A stretch of DNA of 64,000 nt from an uncultured Endozoicomonas sp. (GCA_900299555.1 OODV01000117.1:1-64000), one strand, 5' to 3'. Counted from the first letter of the stretch, positions 24,564-36,436 are shown. The notes: generated by a model from the letters alone, not told the origin. Made by a program: numbers and translations.

Positions 24564-26006
24564 TCAGGCGGGCTGTGCTTCCTTTTCATCGCGGATTTTA
24601 TCCACAATGGCTGTCGTTGAGCAGTTGTCCAGGAAGGCCAGTACTTTTACTTCACCACCGTATTCGTGAACAATAGGCGCACCAACGACTTGATCCAGTG
24701 AGTAGTCGCCACCTTTGACCAGAACATCTGGCTTAATAGCTCGAATCAGGTCTTCTGGTGTGTTTTCGTCAAAACTGACGACCCAGTCAACAGCTTCCAG
24801 ACCAGCCAATACGGCCATTCGACGGTCAACCGGATTGATCGGGCGACCTTCCCCTTTCAGTCGAGTCACCGATTCATCGCCATTGATCGCAAGAACGAGC
24901 CTGTCACCCTGCTTACGAGCCTGTTCAAGGTAGCCCACATGGCCAGCGTGGAGAATGTCAAAGCAGCCATTGGTGAATACGATCTTTTCGCCGTGTGCAC
25001 GGGCATCTTCAACAGCAACCATCAATTGTTCCGGAGAAACTGCGCCACGCTCAGCACCAAGCTCGCGATTAACTTCGCGCCTCAGCTCCGGCATGGAAAC
25101 ACTGGCTGTACCTAATTTTGCAACAACAATGCCCGCAGCAATATTGGCTAGACCTGCAGCTTGAGGCATCCCGCAACCAGCTGCCAATGAGGCGGCAAGG
25201 ACGGAAATGACGGTATCCCCAGCGCCAGTGACATCAAATACTTCTCTGGCTCTGGCTGGAAAATGGACTTCAGGTTCATTTTGACGAATCAGTGTCATGC
25301 CATGTTCACTGCGAGTAATAAGCAGTGCACCCAGCTCCAGGTCTTTTAACAGTTGCTGACCCTTGCTAACCAGTTCTTCCTCACTGCGGCAGGGACCAAC
25401 AATGGTTTCGAACTCTTTTAGATTGGGAGTGATTACTGTGGCGCCGCGATACTTTTCGAAGCTGGTGCCTTTTGGGTCAACAAGAACCGGGATATTGTGA
25501 GACCGTGCAAGACGAATCAGCTGCTGGCAACCCTGAAGCGTACCTTTTCCGTAATCTGAAAGTACAATAGCGCCCAGGTTCTGGATCAGCTGTGCTGCTT
25601 TCTCTTCAATAACATCAGGGCTCAGACCATCAAAGGCTTCTTCATGGTCAAGGCGAATTAATTGCTGGTGCTGAGAAATAACCCGTAATTTAGTGATGGT
25701 TGGCACGTCGGGAATCCGGGCGAAGCTGCAATAGATTCCAGCAGCCTCCAGACGGGTTTGAAGTGCATCTGCAGCTTCATCATCACCGGTAGCACCAATA
25801 ACCCAGGCTGGCGCACCCAGCGTTGCAATGTTAAGTGCAACATTGCCTGCCCCGCCAGGGCGATCTTCTATCTGCCCTACTTTGACTACCGGTACCGGAG
25901 CTTCCGGTGAAATCCGGGAGGTAGCACCATGCCAGTATCGATCCAGCATGATATCTCCTATAACCAGGACTTTGGCCAGATCAAAACGGGGAATAGTCAG
26001 TTTCAT
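24564..26006 (-). CDS. hldE: Bifunctional heptose 7-phosphate kinase / heptose 1-phosphate adenylyltransferase
   Basis: The 480-residue fusion makes ADP-heptose for the LPS inner core. The N-terminal ribokinase-like domain (about 1-320) has GDIMLDRYWHGATSRISPEA and the anion-hole motif VTGAGDTVISVLA. The C-terminal nucleotidyltransferase domain has FTNGCFDILHAGHVGYLEQA with the HxGH site. Length and order match E. coli HldE. ATG 26006 was chosen because HldE proteins begin with this MKLTIPRF-type sequence; the frame continues 13 codons upstream. In Pseudomonas hldE is adjacent to msbA; here mscL, an SDR and an RND pump lie between them. Confidence 0.93.
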   Translation of the reverse strand: MKLTIPRFDLAKVLVIGDIMLDRYWHGATSRISPEAPVPVVKVGQIEDRPGGAGNVALNIATLGAPAWVIGATGDDEAADALQTRLEAAGIYCSFARIPDVPTITKLRVISQHQQLIRLDHEEAFDGLSPDVIEEKAAQLIQNLGAIVLSDYGKGTLQGCQQLIRLARSHNIPVLVDPKGTSFEKYRGATVITPNLKEFETIVGPCRSEEELVSKGQQLLKDLELGALLITRSEHGMTLIRQNEPEVHFPARAREVFDVTGAGDTVISVLAASLAAGCGMPQAAGLANIAAGIVVAKLGTASVSMPELRREVNRELGAERGAVSPEQLMVAVEDARAHGEKIVFTNGCFDILHAGHVGYLEQARKQGDRLVLAINGDESVTRLKGEGRPINPVDRRMAVLAGLEAVDWVVSFDENTPEDLIRAIKPDVLVKGGDYSLDQVVGAPIVHEYGGEVKVLAFLDNCSTTAIVDKIRDEKEAQPA

Positions 26007-26300
26007 CAATGATGTCCAGTCAGTGTAATGACAGTTTTGTACCATGCTACAGTCGTATAATAAACACCCTTCAGGTCAGTCGGTAGGTAGGTATTATCTG
26101 GGGAGGACTGAGTTGCTTTTAGGTACCTCGAAAACCGGAGGTATTATGCCTGATTTCTGTCAACCTTACCTGCAAAAGAGTACGGCTGTTTCATGGTGTA
26201 CATGGCATTTTAACATAGATGGTTTTTAGAGGTTAAGTGACGAGAGACGTGTAAGCGCAGACCTTTTAGAAGATTTTCTTTTATGGTTGATCTATAAAAC

Positions 26301-26780
26301 TCAAACGTCGTCAATGTTCAGTGGGGAAGTACAAAAAGCACATCGCGTTGCTGCTTTATGAACCTGGCTAAAGCAATGATCACATTGTTTGGTTTTCTGC
26401 TCTTCCTTCACTTCTTCTACTTTTTCTTCATCCTGGCGGAGGTGGTTTATACCTTTAACTATCAGAAAGGCGAACCAGGAAACGATAAGGAAACTGATAA
26501 TGCTGTTCAGCAGCAGCCCATAGCTTAAGGTGACAGCACCATCCTGATTGGCATCCTGAAGGGTGACATAAGGAGAACCTTCACTGCCTTCCTTGAGTAC
26601 CAGAAACAGGTCTGCCAGATCGACACCACTGGTCAGCAGTCCAAAAACAGGTGCAATGACATTGCTGACGAGGCTTGATGTGATGGTTGCAAATGCACCA
26701 CCGACCACGATACCGATGGCCATATCAATTACATTACCCTTGAGCGCAAACTTTTTGTATTCAGCAATAATGTTTTTCAT
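26301..26780 (-). CDS. mscL: Large-conductance mechanosensitive channel with a CxxC/CxxC tail
   Basis: The 159-residue protein has the MscL N-terminus (FALKGNVIDMAIGIVVGGAF with TM1), a periplasmic loop, TM2 (about 85-110, SIISFLIVSWFAFLIVKGIN) and a charged cytoplasmic helix (EEKVEEVKEEQKT). Instead of the usual E. coli-type end it carries a C-terminal zinc-ribbon-like block CDHC (about 133-136) and CAFC (about 147-150). MscL pentamers open under membrane tension to release solutes. The tail may bind metal; this is inferred from cysteine spacing. Confidence 0.9.
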   Translation of the reverse strand: MKNIIAEYKKFALKGNVIDMAIGIVVGGAFATITSSLVSNVIAPVFGLLTSGVDLADLFLVLKEGSEGSPYVTLQDANQDGAVTLSYGLLLNSIISFLIVSWFAFLIVKGINHLRQDEEKVEEVKEEQKTKQCDHCFSQVHKAATRCAFCTSPLNIDDV

Positions 26781-26907
26781 ACAGGTAAGATATCCAGAGT
26801 GACATTTGTTTTTTCGGTTTGTGACACTATTGCTTTAATCAAGAATATAGCCAGAAATTGAATGTTGACCTTTTTTGTTCATAGGGTGAATAGTTAGCTG
26901 ATACATT

Positions 26908-27674
26908 TTATTGGTTCAAAAAAGAAATGTAGCGGAGAGCTTCAGGGGGGGGGCTAACCAGTCCCCCCGGTATTTGCTCGGTTGGGGGCAACACAATCAA
27001 TCCGATATTGACGCGAAGGGGGGCTGAAAGGGCATAAAGAACCGCATCAGCAATATCTTCAGCTTTCAGCAGAGTAATCTCTGTCATAATTTTCTGAACC
27101 ACCTCAGGGGCTTTGTATGCTTTTCAAAGAACTCCGTTTCCACTCTGCCAGGGCAGATCTCGGTACAGCGGATAGGCGTCGCCTTTAGTTCCAGCCTGAG
27201 GTTCTGGCACATCATATGAATGCCGCCCTTGCTGGCACCATAGACGGATGAAAATAACGGATAGAGCCCGGCAATAGAACCTAGATGGATGATATGTCCT
27301 TTACTGCGAGCCACCATACCTGGAGCAATAATATTGATCAGGTGCATGGCTGCCAGCAGGTTGGTATTCATTGCTGTCGTCACCTCTTCCCGGGATGCTT
27401 TATGAAGCGGCGTGCTGCCAACTCCCAACCCGGCATTACTGACCAGGATATCGACATCGAGCCCTGTCAGCTGCTGATAGAGCTCATCGGTATCGCAGAT
27501 ATCAAGTACCATTGGTATTGCGCCGGTTTGTTTGGCAAGGCTGTTGAGTCGATCAGCCCTCCTTGCCAGCGCATAAACAGTAATCCCCTGTTCGGTTAAT
27601 GCCTTTACAACACTCAAGCCTATGCCACTGTATGCACCGGTTACCAGAGCTGTTTTATAGGGTATTTGAGGCAT
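26908..27674 (-). pseudogene. Short-chain dehydrogenase/reductase, frameshifted
   Basis: From ATG 27674 (CGGAG upstream) the frame encodes an SDR: cofactor loop TGAYSGIG near the N-terminus, NAGLG, a catalytic Ser in HLGSIAGLYP and YGASKGG. It runs out of frame after CPGRVETEFFEK at about 27120. The continuation in another frame reads YKAPEVVQKIMTEITLLKAE, then DIADAVLYALSAPLRVNIGL, which is the normal SDR C-terminus. One missing base (GAAAAG-CATAC) explains this. Most of the fold, including the YxxxK site, is before the break, so a shortened but inactive product is likely. A run of nine G lies at 26945-26953 near the 3' end. A sequencing error is possible. Confidence 0.75.
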
Positions 27675-27747
27675 GCTTTGCTCCGATGAATACGTAATGC
27701 ATTCATCAGAATAGTCAGATCTCCAAATCTGCACTGAGGAGAGATGT

Positions 27748-30700
27748 TTAGAGAATGGCTTCAGCGCTCTCTTTGGCTTTTACCAGTCCAAAGTCAGCAA
27801 GAATGGCATAGGCCGTAGGAATCACAAACAGTACCATCAATGTGGACGCAAATATGCCAAAGACAATGGAAATCACCAGTGGCTGAACCACCTGAGCTTG
27901 CAGGCTGCGTTCCAGTAATAGCGGTAACAGACCGACAGCGGTTGTCACCGATGTGAGAAAGACCGCCCGGAAGCGATCTCGGCTGGCAAGTATTGCTGCC
28001 TTGTGGACGGTTTCTCCTGCATCAATATGATGTCGGATATATTGCACCAGCAAGATTGAGTCGTTGACGACAATACCCGCCAGAGAGACAAAGCCCATAA
28101 TGCTCGGCATACTCAGTGAATACCCCAGCAGGAAGTGTCCCCAGATCACGCCGACCAGCGCCAGTGGAATGGCCAGCATTACCACAAAGGGTTCGAAGTA
28201 GCTGCGGAACTGGAAACTCAGAATGGCGAAGATACCAAAGAGTCCGAGAATAAATCCTTTGCTCATGGAGTTGCTGGTTTTGGCATTCTCTTTAACTTCG
28301 CCTTCAAAACCAAAACGAATACCCAGGTAGTGTTGTTTCAGTTCTGGCAAGAGTTCCTGTCGCAGCTTTCGATTAATCTGACTGGCACTGGCCTTTTTCT
28401 GATCGATATCTCCGGTAATGGTCAGTGTTCGCAGGCCATTGATTCGCTGAATACGGACAAAATTGCGTTCATAGGTCAGTGTTGTGATGGTTGCCAGAGG
28501 AACCTGACTGCCATCAGGCAGGATAATGGGCAGATTGATCAGGTCATCCAGCTGGTTAATGTCCTGGCTGTCAAGCTGCACCTGTATTTCCAAGTTTTCA
28601 GAGCCGACCTGTATTTCATCTGCCGTCTGGCCAAAATAGGCAGCACGGAGCTGGCCGGCAATCAGCTGGCCATCAATACCAAAGCTTTCTGCCCCCGGGC
28701 GGAGTTTGATCACCACTTCCTCTTTTCCACGACGCATGTCATCCATTAGATTGCTGACACCGTCGAAGTTTCCCAGGAAAGATTGAATATCCAGGGATGC
28801 CGCTTTCAGGGTTTCCAGGTCCTGATGCTTTGCACGCACTTCAATGGCTCTTCCGGAAGGGCCAATGGAACCCATGGTAAAGCTCATGGCAATGGGGCCG
28901 GGTAGCTCGCCAACATCTTCCCGCCAGGCGTCCAGAAAGTCATCCAGTAGGGTATTTCTGGATTCTGCGGAGCGTAGATCAACTTTTACGGTGGCAATGT
29001 GTGGGCCTTTCTCACTGGCATCGGGGTTGAAGTTGTATCGTTCCGTGATGTTTTCTACCAGTGGGTGTCCATCCTCTTTTTCTTCGGAAAGCTGACGGTT
29101 GAGCTTTTCAGCACTGGCAACCACTGTTTCTACTATGGATGCGGTTTGCTGCAGCGTTGCGCCCGGAGGGAGAATGATTCTGACCTCGGCCTGATCACCA
29201 TCCACTTCCGGAAAACCAATGAAATAGATAGCCCCGCTGGTGATCAGGGAGATAGAGATCAATAGCAGAGATAGCACACTGCCCATAAACAGGTAGCGCC
29301 ACTCAATCACCTTGGTGACCATATTGACCAGCCTGCCGGTTCTGAACTGTTCAAACTGCTCAAGAAACCGTTGTTTAAAGGCAAGCACTGGGCGTTCTTT
29401 GTTATGTTTCAGCGCGCTTCGGTGCAGAGAGTGAGCCAGATGATGGGGCAGAATCAGAAACGCTTCAATCAGGCTCAGTGTCAGTACCAGAATCAATACC
29501 TGAGGAATGACTTTTAATACCGAGCCCATCTGTCCTTCCAGAAACAACAGGCTGCCGAAGATACAGATAGTAGTCAGGTAGGAGGATACAACACCGGGCA
29601 GTACCTTTGTCACGCCAGCCAATACGGCATCATCCACTTCCATTCCCCGATCCAAATGAGCGGCAATGGACTCAGAAATTACAATGGCGTCATCCATCAT
29701 AATCCCGATGGCCATCAGCAGAGCGACCAGAGAGATGATGTTGATAGAGAGGCCCAGTTGCGCCATAAGCATAATACTGCCCAGGAATGCCACGGGTAGG
29801 CCAGCGGCGACCCAGAAGGAGTAGCGCAACGAGAAAAATAGCCACATCACCCCAAAGACCAGCAGAATACCCTGCCAGCCATTACGCACCATCATGGTCA
29901 GGCGATCCCAGAGTACTGAGGAGAGATCATTGGTCATGGTCAGGGTAATGCCATCGGGTGCTCGGGCCTGCTCCTGTTGAACAAAATTCTCAACCACACT
30001 CTTTACCCGCAGGGCATCATCCGCCTTGTTTTTGCTGATGGTCAATATGGCTGCTGGCTGACCATTAAACTGGATGCGGTTTTCATCCAGCTCAAATCGG
30101 TCCGTGATCGTGGCAATATCCGCAAGGCGTATCACACCGCCAGAAGACGACGATGCAATAATGGTTTGGCCCAGTGTTTCAGGGGTGACTTTGCGTTCAT
30201 CGAATCGAATCAGCAGGTTTTTGTCCCGGGTTTCAATATTACCGCTGGGCAGTTTGATGTTCTGCCGGGCCAGTTTGCTGGCGATATCACTGACCGTCAG
30301 GCCCAGCTGCCGCAAACTGGACTCCCTGAGCTCTACCTTTAGCTGGTGGTCGGAGAAGTTATGCAGTGCTACCAGCTGCAGCCCTGCGTCCACTTTCATT
30401 CTTTTTTTTACATCTTCCGCATAGGCTTTCAGGTCAGGAAGGCTGGTATCCGCCGTGATGGCCACATCCACAACCCGCTCATTCCAGTCCAGCTCCTGAA
30501 CGACCGGGGACTCGATTTCGCTTGGAAAATCATTGATGGCATTAATCTGGGTTTGTACATCAACCAGCATCCGGCCAATATCGGCACTTTTATCTAGCTT
30601 GATATTCATTGAGGCGCTGCCTTCCAGCGCCTGGCATTTGGATTCTTCTATGTGACTCAGGCCATCAATGGCATCTTCCATTCGCAGGCAGAGGCTTTCT

Positions 30701-30873
30701 TCCACTTCTTCCGGTGTTGCTCCAGGGTATGCAACGGTGGCGGAAATATAGCTGGGTGAAAATTCCGGAAAGGTTTCTCGTTTAATCTCTGGCAGAGATA
30801 AAAAACCGGCAATCAGCAGCGCGGCCATCATCAAGTTGGCCGCCGTTGGGTGTTTGAGAAAATAGCGGATCAC
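27748..30873 (-). CDS. RND efflux permease (second system)
   Basis: The 1041-residue protein shows the RND plan, with TM1 (about 12-30), porter loops and TM clusters around 335-500 and 860-1030. The TM4 motif is GIMMDDAIVISES (Asp-Asp pair present). In TM10 the usual relay Lys is replaced, as the segment reads GIVVNDSILLVQYI. It therefore differs from AcrB and from the first pump in this window, and belongs to the AcrB/VexH-like group with V-N-D in TM10. It overlaps its adaptor gene by four bases. The substrate is unknown. Confidence 0.87.
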   Translation of the reverse strand: MIRYFLKHPTAANLMMAALLIAGFLSLPEIKRETFPEFSPSYISATVAYPGATPEEVEESLCLRMEDAIDGLSHIEESKCQALEGSASMNIKLDKSADIGRMLVDVQTQINAINDFPSEIESPVVQELDWNERVVDVAITADTSLPDLKAYAEDVKKRMKVDAGLQLVALHNFSDHQLKVELRESSLRQLGLTVSDIASKLARQNIKLPSGNIETRDKNLLIRFDERKVTPETLGQTIIASSSSGGVIRLADIATITDRFELDENRIQFNGQPAAILTISKNKADDALRVKSVVENFVQQEQARAPDGITLTMTNDLSSVLWDRLTMMVRNGWQGILLVFGVMWLFFSLRYSFWVAAGLPVAFLGSIMLMAQLGLSINIISLVALLMAIGIMMDDAIVISESIAAHLDRGMEVDDAVLAGVTKVLPGVVSSYLTTICIFGSLLFLEGQMGSVLKVIPQVLILVLTLSLIEAFLILPHHLAHSLHRSALKHNKERPVLAFKQRFLEQFEQFRTGRLVNMVTKVIEWRYLFMGSVLSLLLISISLITSGAIYFIGFPEVDGDQAEVRIILPPGATLQQTASIVETVVASAEKLNRQLSEEKEDGHPLVENITERYNFNPDASEKGPHIATVKVDLRSAESRNTLLDDFLDAWREDVGELPGPIAMSFTMGSIGPSGRAIEVRAKHQDLETLKAASLDIQSFLGNFDGVSNLMDDMRRGKEEVVIKLRPGAESFGIDGQLIAGQLRAAYFGQTADEIQVGSENLEIQVQLDSQDINQLDDLINLPIILPDGSQVPLATITTLTYERNFVRIQRINGLRTLTITGDIDQKKASASQINRKLRQELLPELKQHYLGIRFGFEGEVKENAKTSNSMSKGFILGLFGIFAILSFQFRSYFEPFVVMLAIPLALVGVIWGHFLLGYSLSMPSIMGFVSLAGIVVNDSILLVQYIRHHIDAGETVHKAAILASRDRFRAVFLTSVTTAVGLLPLLLERSLQAQVVQPLVISIVFGIFASTLMVLFVIPTAYAILADFGLVKAKESAEAIL

Positions 30874-32210
30874 TGGTTGGCCTCCGCTGTTTGGCCTTTC
30901 TCTTCTGAATGATTCTCAACCCGTTTGAGCTTCATGCCGTCAATGGCTGGGATCAGGTCAGTCATGACTATCATGTCGCCCTGTTGAACAGGCCCATCAA
31001 TGGCAGCAAGGCCATCCCTGCGGAACAGGACTTGAATATCCACTTTGTTCAGGGCTTGCTGTTCATTGATTCGATAGAGCGTATTACCATGCAGTGCCGC
31101 CTCGGGTACCAGCAGTTGAGGCTTTTCCAGCCCTTCAATCATGGCTTCCACAAACAGGCCGTTTGACAGAGGGACCTGGTTGCTGTTGACCATTGTCCGT
31201 AAATCCTGATCGATCTCGAGAATAACGCCAACCGTTCCTTGGTTCGGGTCAATGGTTTCACTGATTCTGACCACACGGGCTTCACGCTCTGACCGGTAGT
31301 TACCGCTGCTGATAAGCACTCTGGCTTTCAGGTTGAACTGGTCCGGCCGGATTCTCGAGTAGTCAGTAGGGTTGCCGGAATCAAAGGTAATGGTATTCAG
31401 CAGGGTTTTAATGTCGTGTAACGGTACCTGGGCTTCAACTTCCATCTGGCTGATGCCGTAAAGCAGTGCCAGTTGTTGTTGAGGATTTACCGCTTCGCCC
31501 ACTTCGAAATCCACACTGGCAACCCGGGCAGTCAATGGCAGGGTAATGGTTGTTTTACTGAGCTGGCGTCTGGCTTCCTCCAGCCTGGATTCATTCACTT
31601 TGACCTGGGCTTCACTGGTACTGCGATTATCCGGAATCAGTGCCAGCTGGTTTTTCAGATTAAGTACCTGGCTTTGCTGAGAGAGAAAGTTGAGCCGCTG
31701 CTGATCGACATCGGATTTGGAAATCACATTTTTATTGAGAAGATTCTCTTTGCGAGCCAGCTCTTTTTCAATCAGTGAACGTCGTTTGTCCTCAATGTCC
31801 AGTGATGCTTTCAGGTTTTGTTCTTCAAGGTTCAGTCTGGCCAGTTGAGCTTTGCTGGAGTTCAACTCGGCCTGAGCTCTGGCGAGTTGTAACTCATAAT
31901 CAAGAGGGTCGATTTTCAGCAGGGTTGCACCGGCCTTGAGGACTCTGCCTTTTTCCAGGTCGGGATGACGGTAAATGATCTTTCCACTGGTCTCTGCTAC
32001 GGCTTTCCATTCCACTTTGGGCTGTACACGACCAAAGCCAGATATAAGAGGTGCGATCGCCTTCTGTTTAATGGCTCTGGCCTGAACAGGAACGGCCCGA
32101 TCGGATGCAGGGTTAAGCGGGGGGGATTGCCGGTTGGCAAGTGCCAGAATAAAGATGATCACCCCTGCACCAAGGGCAAAGAAGAAAAGCCTTTTCTTTG
32201 GAGCCTGCAC
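30870..32210 (-). CDS. RND efflux periplasmic adaptor (second system)
   Basis: The 446-residue adaptor has one N-terminal membrane anchor (FFFALGAGVIIFILAL, about 9-25), lipoyl halves around YRHPDLEKGRVLKAGATLLK and TITLPLTARVASVDFEVG, a long alpha-hairpin (about 105-225) and a C-terminal barrel domain. It starts with GTG at 32210, six bases after AAGGAC. That ribosome binding site lies in a perfect inverted repeat. It ends in a four-base overlap with the permease gene. Confidence 0.87.
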   Translation of the reverse strand: MQAPKKRLFFFALGAGVIIFILALANRQSPPLNPASDRAVPVQARAIKQKAIAPLISGFGRVQPKVEWKAVAETSGKIIYRHPDLEKGRVLKAGATLLKIDPLDYELQLARAQAELNSSKAQLARLNLEEQNLKASLDIEDKRRSLIEKELARKENLLNKNVISKSDVDQQRLNFLSQQSQVLNLKNQLALIPDNRSTSEAQVKVNESRLEEARRQLSKTTITLPLTARVASVDFEVGEAVNPQQQLALLYGISQMEVEAQVPLHDIKTLLNTITFDSGNPTDYSRIRPDQFNLKARVLISSGNYRSEREARVVRISETIDPNQGTVGVILEIDQDLRTMVNSNQVPLSNGLFVEAMIEGLEKPQLLVPEAALHGNTLYRINEQQALNKVDIQVLFRRDGLAAIDGPVQQGDMIVMTDLIPAIDGMKLKRVENHSEEKGQTAEANQ

Positions 32211-32216
32211 GAAAAT

Positions 32217-32243
32217 GTCCTTAGTTATTTTCTCCTAAGGACA
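32217..32243 (-). promoter_or_regulatory. Inverted repeat over the adaptor ribosome binding site
   Basis: TGTCCTTAG (32217-32225) and CTAAGGACA (32235-32243) pair perfectly over nine bases. On the minus strand one arm contains the AAGGAC ribosome binding site of the GTG start at 32210, so the structure could reduce translation or serve as an operator. Confidence 0.5.
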
Positions 32244-32306
32244 TTATTCACAGATTGGCCAGTTATGGCACGTGATTTGTTGCTTAACTCTTGAGTGGTG
32301 GATTAC

Positions 32307-34127
32307 TCAGGCAGGTACCTGCTCCACGGTTACCGGTGCTTCATCCTGAAACTGCATTTTGTGAAGTTTGGCGTAATGCTCACCTTTAGCCAGCAGTTCT
32401 GAGTGGCTGCCCCGCTCAATAATTCGTCCATGTTCCATCACGAGAATGCAGTCTGCATTTTCAATGGTGGAGAGGCGGTGGGCGATGACCAGAGTGGTAC
32501 GGCCTTTCATAATATCATCCAGCGCTGCCTGGATATGGCGCTCGGATTCCGTATCCAGTGCTGACGTTGCCTCATCCAGGATCAGGATTGGAGCATCTTT
32601 CAGAACTGCACGGGCAATGGCCAGACGCTGACGCTGTCCGCCTGAGAGAAGAACGCCATCTTCGCCAACAATGGTATGAATGCCATCAGACATGTCTTTG
32701 ATGAATTCTGTGGCATGAGCAGCTTCTGCGGCCAGACGAATATCTTCCTCTTCTGCGGTATCACCAAGAGCGCCATAAGCAATATTTCGGGCGACGGTAT
32801 CATTGAACAGCGTAATGTTCTGACTGACCAGGGCAATATGGCTGCGAAGGTTTCTCAACTCAAAGTCATTCAGGGGCACGCCGTCAATGAGTATGTCGCC
32901 TTCGGTATGGTTATAAAATCTGGGGACAAGGTTGGCCAGCGTACTTTTTCCTGAACCAGATCGACCAACCAGCGCGGAGGTCTGCCCGGGCTGAATGGTA
33001 AAGTTGATGTCTTTCAGCGCGGGTGATTCAGCGCCAGAATAGGTAAAGCCAACCTGCTTGAATTCAACACATCCGGTTACCCGGTCACAGGTATATTGGC
33101 CATTATTAGCTTCTGGTATTTCATCCACCATTTCGAAAATGCTTTCCGCTGCAGCAATACCTTTCTGGATGTTGGCATTTACTTCGCTTAGCTGGCGTAT
33201 GGGCTTTGGCAATAGGGCTGCTGCCGTCACATAACCAACCAGAGTCGCCGTAGTTGAGTCGCCTTTGACAAACAGCACCATAAACAGTAGAAGGGCGAGG
33301 GCTATCGAAACAATGAACTGAAGAACCGGTGTGTGGACGGAGCCCGCTTTGGCCAGCTTAAGGTTCTGGCGGGTATTGGCTGCACTGGATGCTGTGAAGC
33401 GGCCACACTCATAATCTTCCCCGCCAAAGCCCCTGACTTCCCGATAGCCATTGATGGTTTCAGACGTCACATGGGTCAGGTCACCCATGGAGTTTTGAAT
33501 GTTTCTGCTGATCCGGCGAAACCGCTTGCTGGCATAGGAAACCACCATGGCGATGACTGGCAGTGCGGCTATAAATATCAGTGTCATCTGCCAGTTGGTG
33601 TAAAACAGGAAACCGAGCAGGAATACCACGGTCAATCCTTCCCGGACGGCAACACGGATAGCGTCGGTAGCCGCAGAGGTTACCAGACTGACGTTATAGG
33701 TGATACGGGCAATCAGGTGGCCGGAATTGTTGTTATCAAAGAATACATTGGGCAGGTTGACCATTCGTTCAAACATCTCGGTTCTCAGGTCGTGGATAAC
33801 AAAGTTTGCGACCTTTGAGATATAGTAGTTACCGAGATAGGAGCCAATACCTCGAACGATGGCGATAATGACCATAAGTGCCGGGATCAGCCAGAGTGAT
33901 GAAATGCCTGAGCTGGAAAGCCATTCCCAGTTCTGCAGCAGGGTGGCCTCTTCACCTTCCAGTGCCTGAACGAAGTATTCAAGAAGCTTGGCAAAGGCGG
34001 GCTGGGTCAGGGCGAAGATGGCCAAGCCAAGGAGGCTAAGGGCAAAATAGCCCGCATAGGGTCTTACATAAGTCAGCAGTCGAAGGTAAATCTGCAGACT
34101 GCCAGCATTAGGGTTCTGTTCTGACAT
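32307..34127 (-). CDS. msbA: Lipid A export ATP-binding/permease protein MsbA
   Basis: The 606-residue half-transporter flips lipid A-core across the inner membrane. Six TM helices occupy about residues 20-320. The nucleotide-binding domain follows with Walker A GRSGSGKST, Q-loop ALVSQNITLFND, signature LSGGQRQRLAIARA, Walker B ILILDEATSALD and H-loop VIAHRLS. Length is normal, and hldE on the same strand supports an LPS role. It shares the minus-strand block with the second RND system, separated from its adaptor by 96 bases. Confidence 0.92.
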   Translation of the reverse strand: MSEQNPNAGSLQIYLRLLTYVRPYAGYFALSLLGLAIFALTQPAFAKLLEYFVQALEGEEATLLQNWEWLSSSGISSLWLIPALMVIIAIVRGIGSYLGNYYISKVANFVIHDLRTEMFERMVNLPNVFFDNNNSGHLIARITYNVSLVTSAATDAIRVAVREGLTVVFLLGFLFYTNWQMTLIFIAALPVIAMVVSYASKRFRRISRNIQNSMGDLTHVTSETINGYREVRGFGGEDYECGRFTASSAANTRQNLKLAKAGSVHTPVLQFIVSIALALLLFMVLFVKGDSTTATLVGYVTAAALLPKPIRQLSEVNANIQKGIAAAESIFEMVDEIPEANNGQYTCDRVTGCVEFKQVGFTYSGAESPALKDINFTIQPGQTSALVGRSGSGKSTLANLVPRFYNHTEGDILIDGVPLNDFELRNLRSHIALVSQNITLFNDTVARNIAYGALGDTAEEEDIRLAAEAAHATEFIKDMSDGIHTIVGEDGVLLSGGQRQRLAIARAVLKDAPILILDEATSALDTESERHIQAALDDIMKGRTTLVIAHRLSTIENADCILVMEHGRIIERGSHSELLAKGEHYAKLHKMQFQDEAPVTVEQVPA

Positions 34128-34592
34128 GGTATAGGATCATTTTCCGGCTCTGGACATAAAATTGCCATGAGCATAAGTGCCGCTTCCCTTTAATGGTTTG
34201 GTTGGGAAGAACGTTCTGGCGGCATTTTCATAAAAAATAAAAATGAACCCGCGAGGATAACAGCGAAATCAGCCATTTAAAAAGCCTTTTTACGGAGCTT
34301 TTGCGGAAGTGTTTCAGGAAAAATAGCAGGTTTGCTTATTTGGTTGCGGAAAAAAGTTGGCTTGTTAGTGCATTATGGCGTAGGGGTTTTGGTCGGGATG
34401 GGGTAATATTGCGCCCTTTTTGTAGAAACAGCGGTTAGTTGAAAAGCCATCATCTCCCCCGAAACGTATGGCTTTAGGCTAGTCTGTGGCTAATAGCCCC
34501 CGATAAATAGATCAAATCCCCCTGGATTTCTGACAGGTATCGAAAACGGTGTCCGTTTTCGTCGCAGGTGGATAAATTGAGAGAATGACACA
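34128..34592 (+). promoter_or_regulatory. Leader region of typA with a strong hairpin
   Basis: This 465-base gap between divergent msbA and typA has no credible gene. CGAAAACGG-TGT-CCGTTTTCG (34541-34561) is a perfect 9-base hairpin with a three-base loop, ending 31 bases before the typA start and lacking a T-tract. The rest is A/T-rich and must hold both promoters. I see no other structure. Confidence 0.5.
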
Positions 34593-36407
<1,815 letters not shown>

Positions 36408-36436
36408 TGCTTAGCGAGTAAATCTAAGCATTCATA

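Noticed and set aside
26044..26229. 61-codon plus-strand frame between hldE and mscL
   Set aside because: No ribosome binding site, no known features and unusual composition; probably chance in a 250-base gap.
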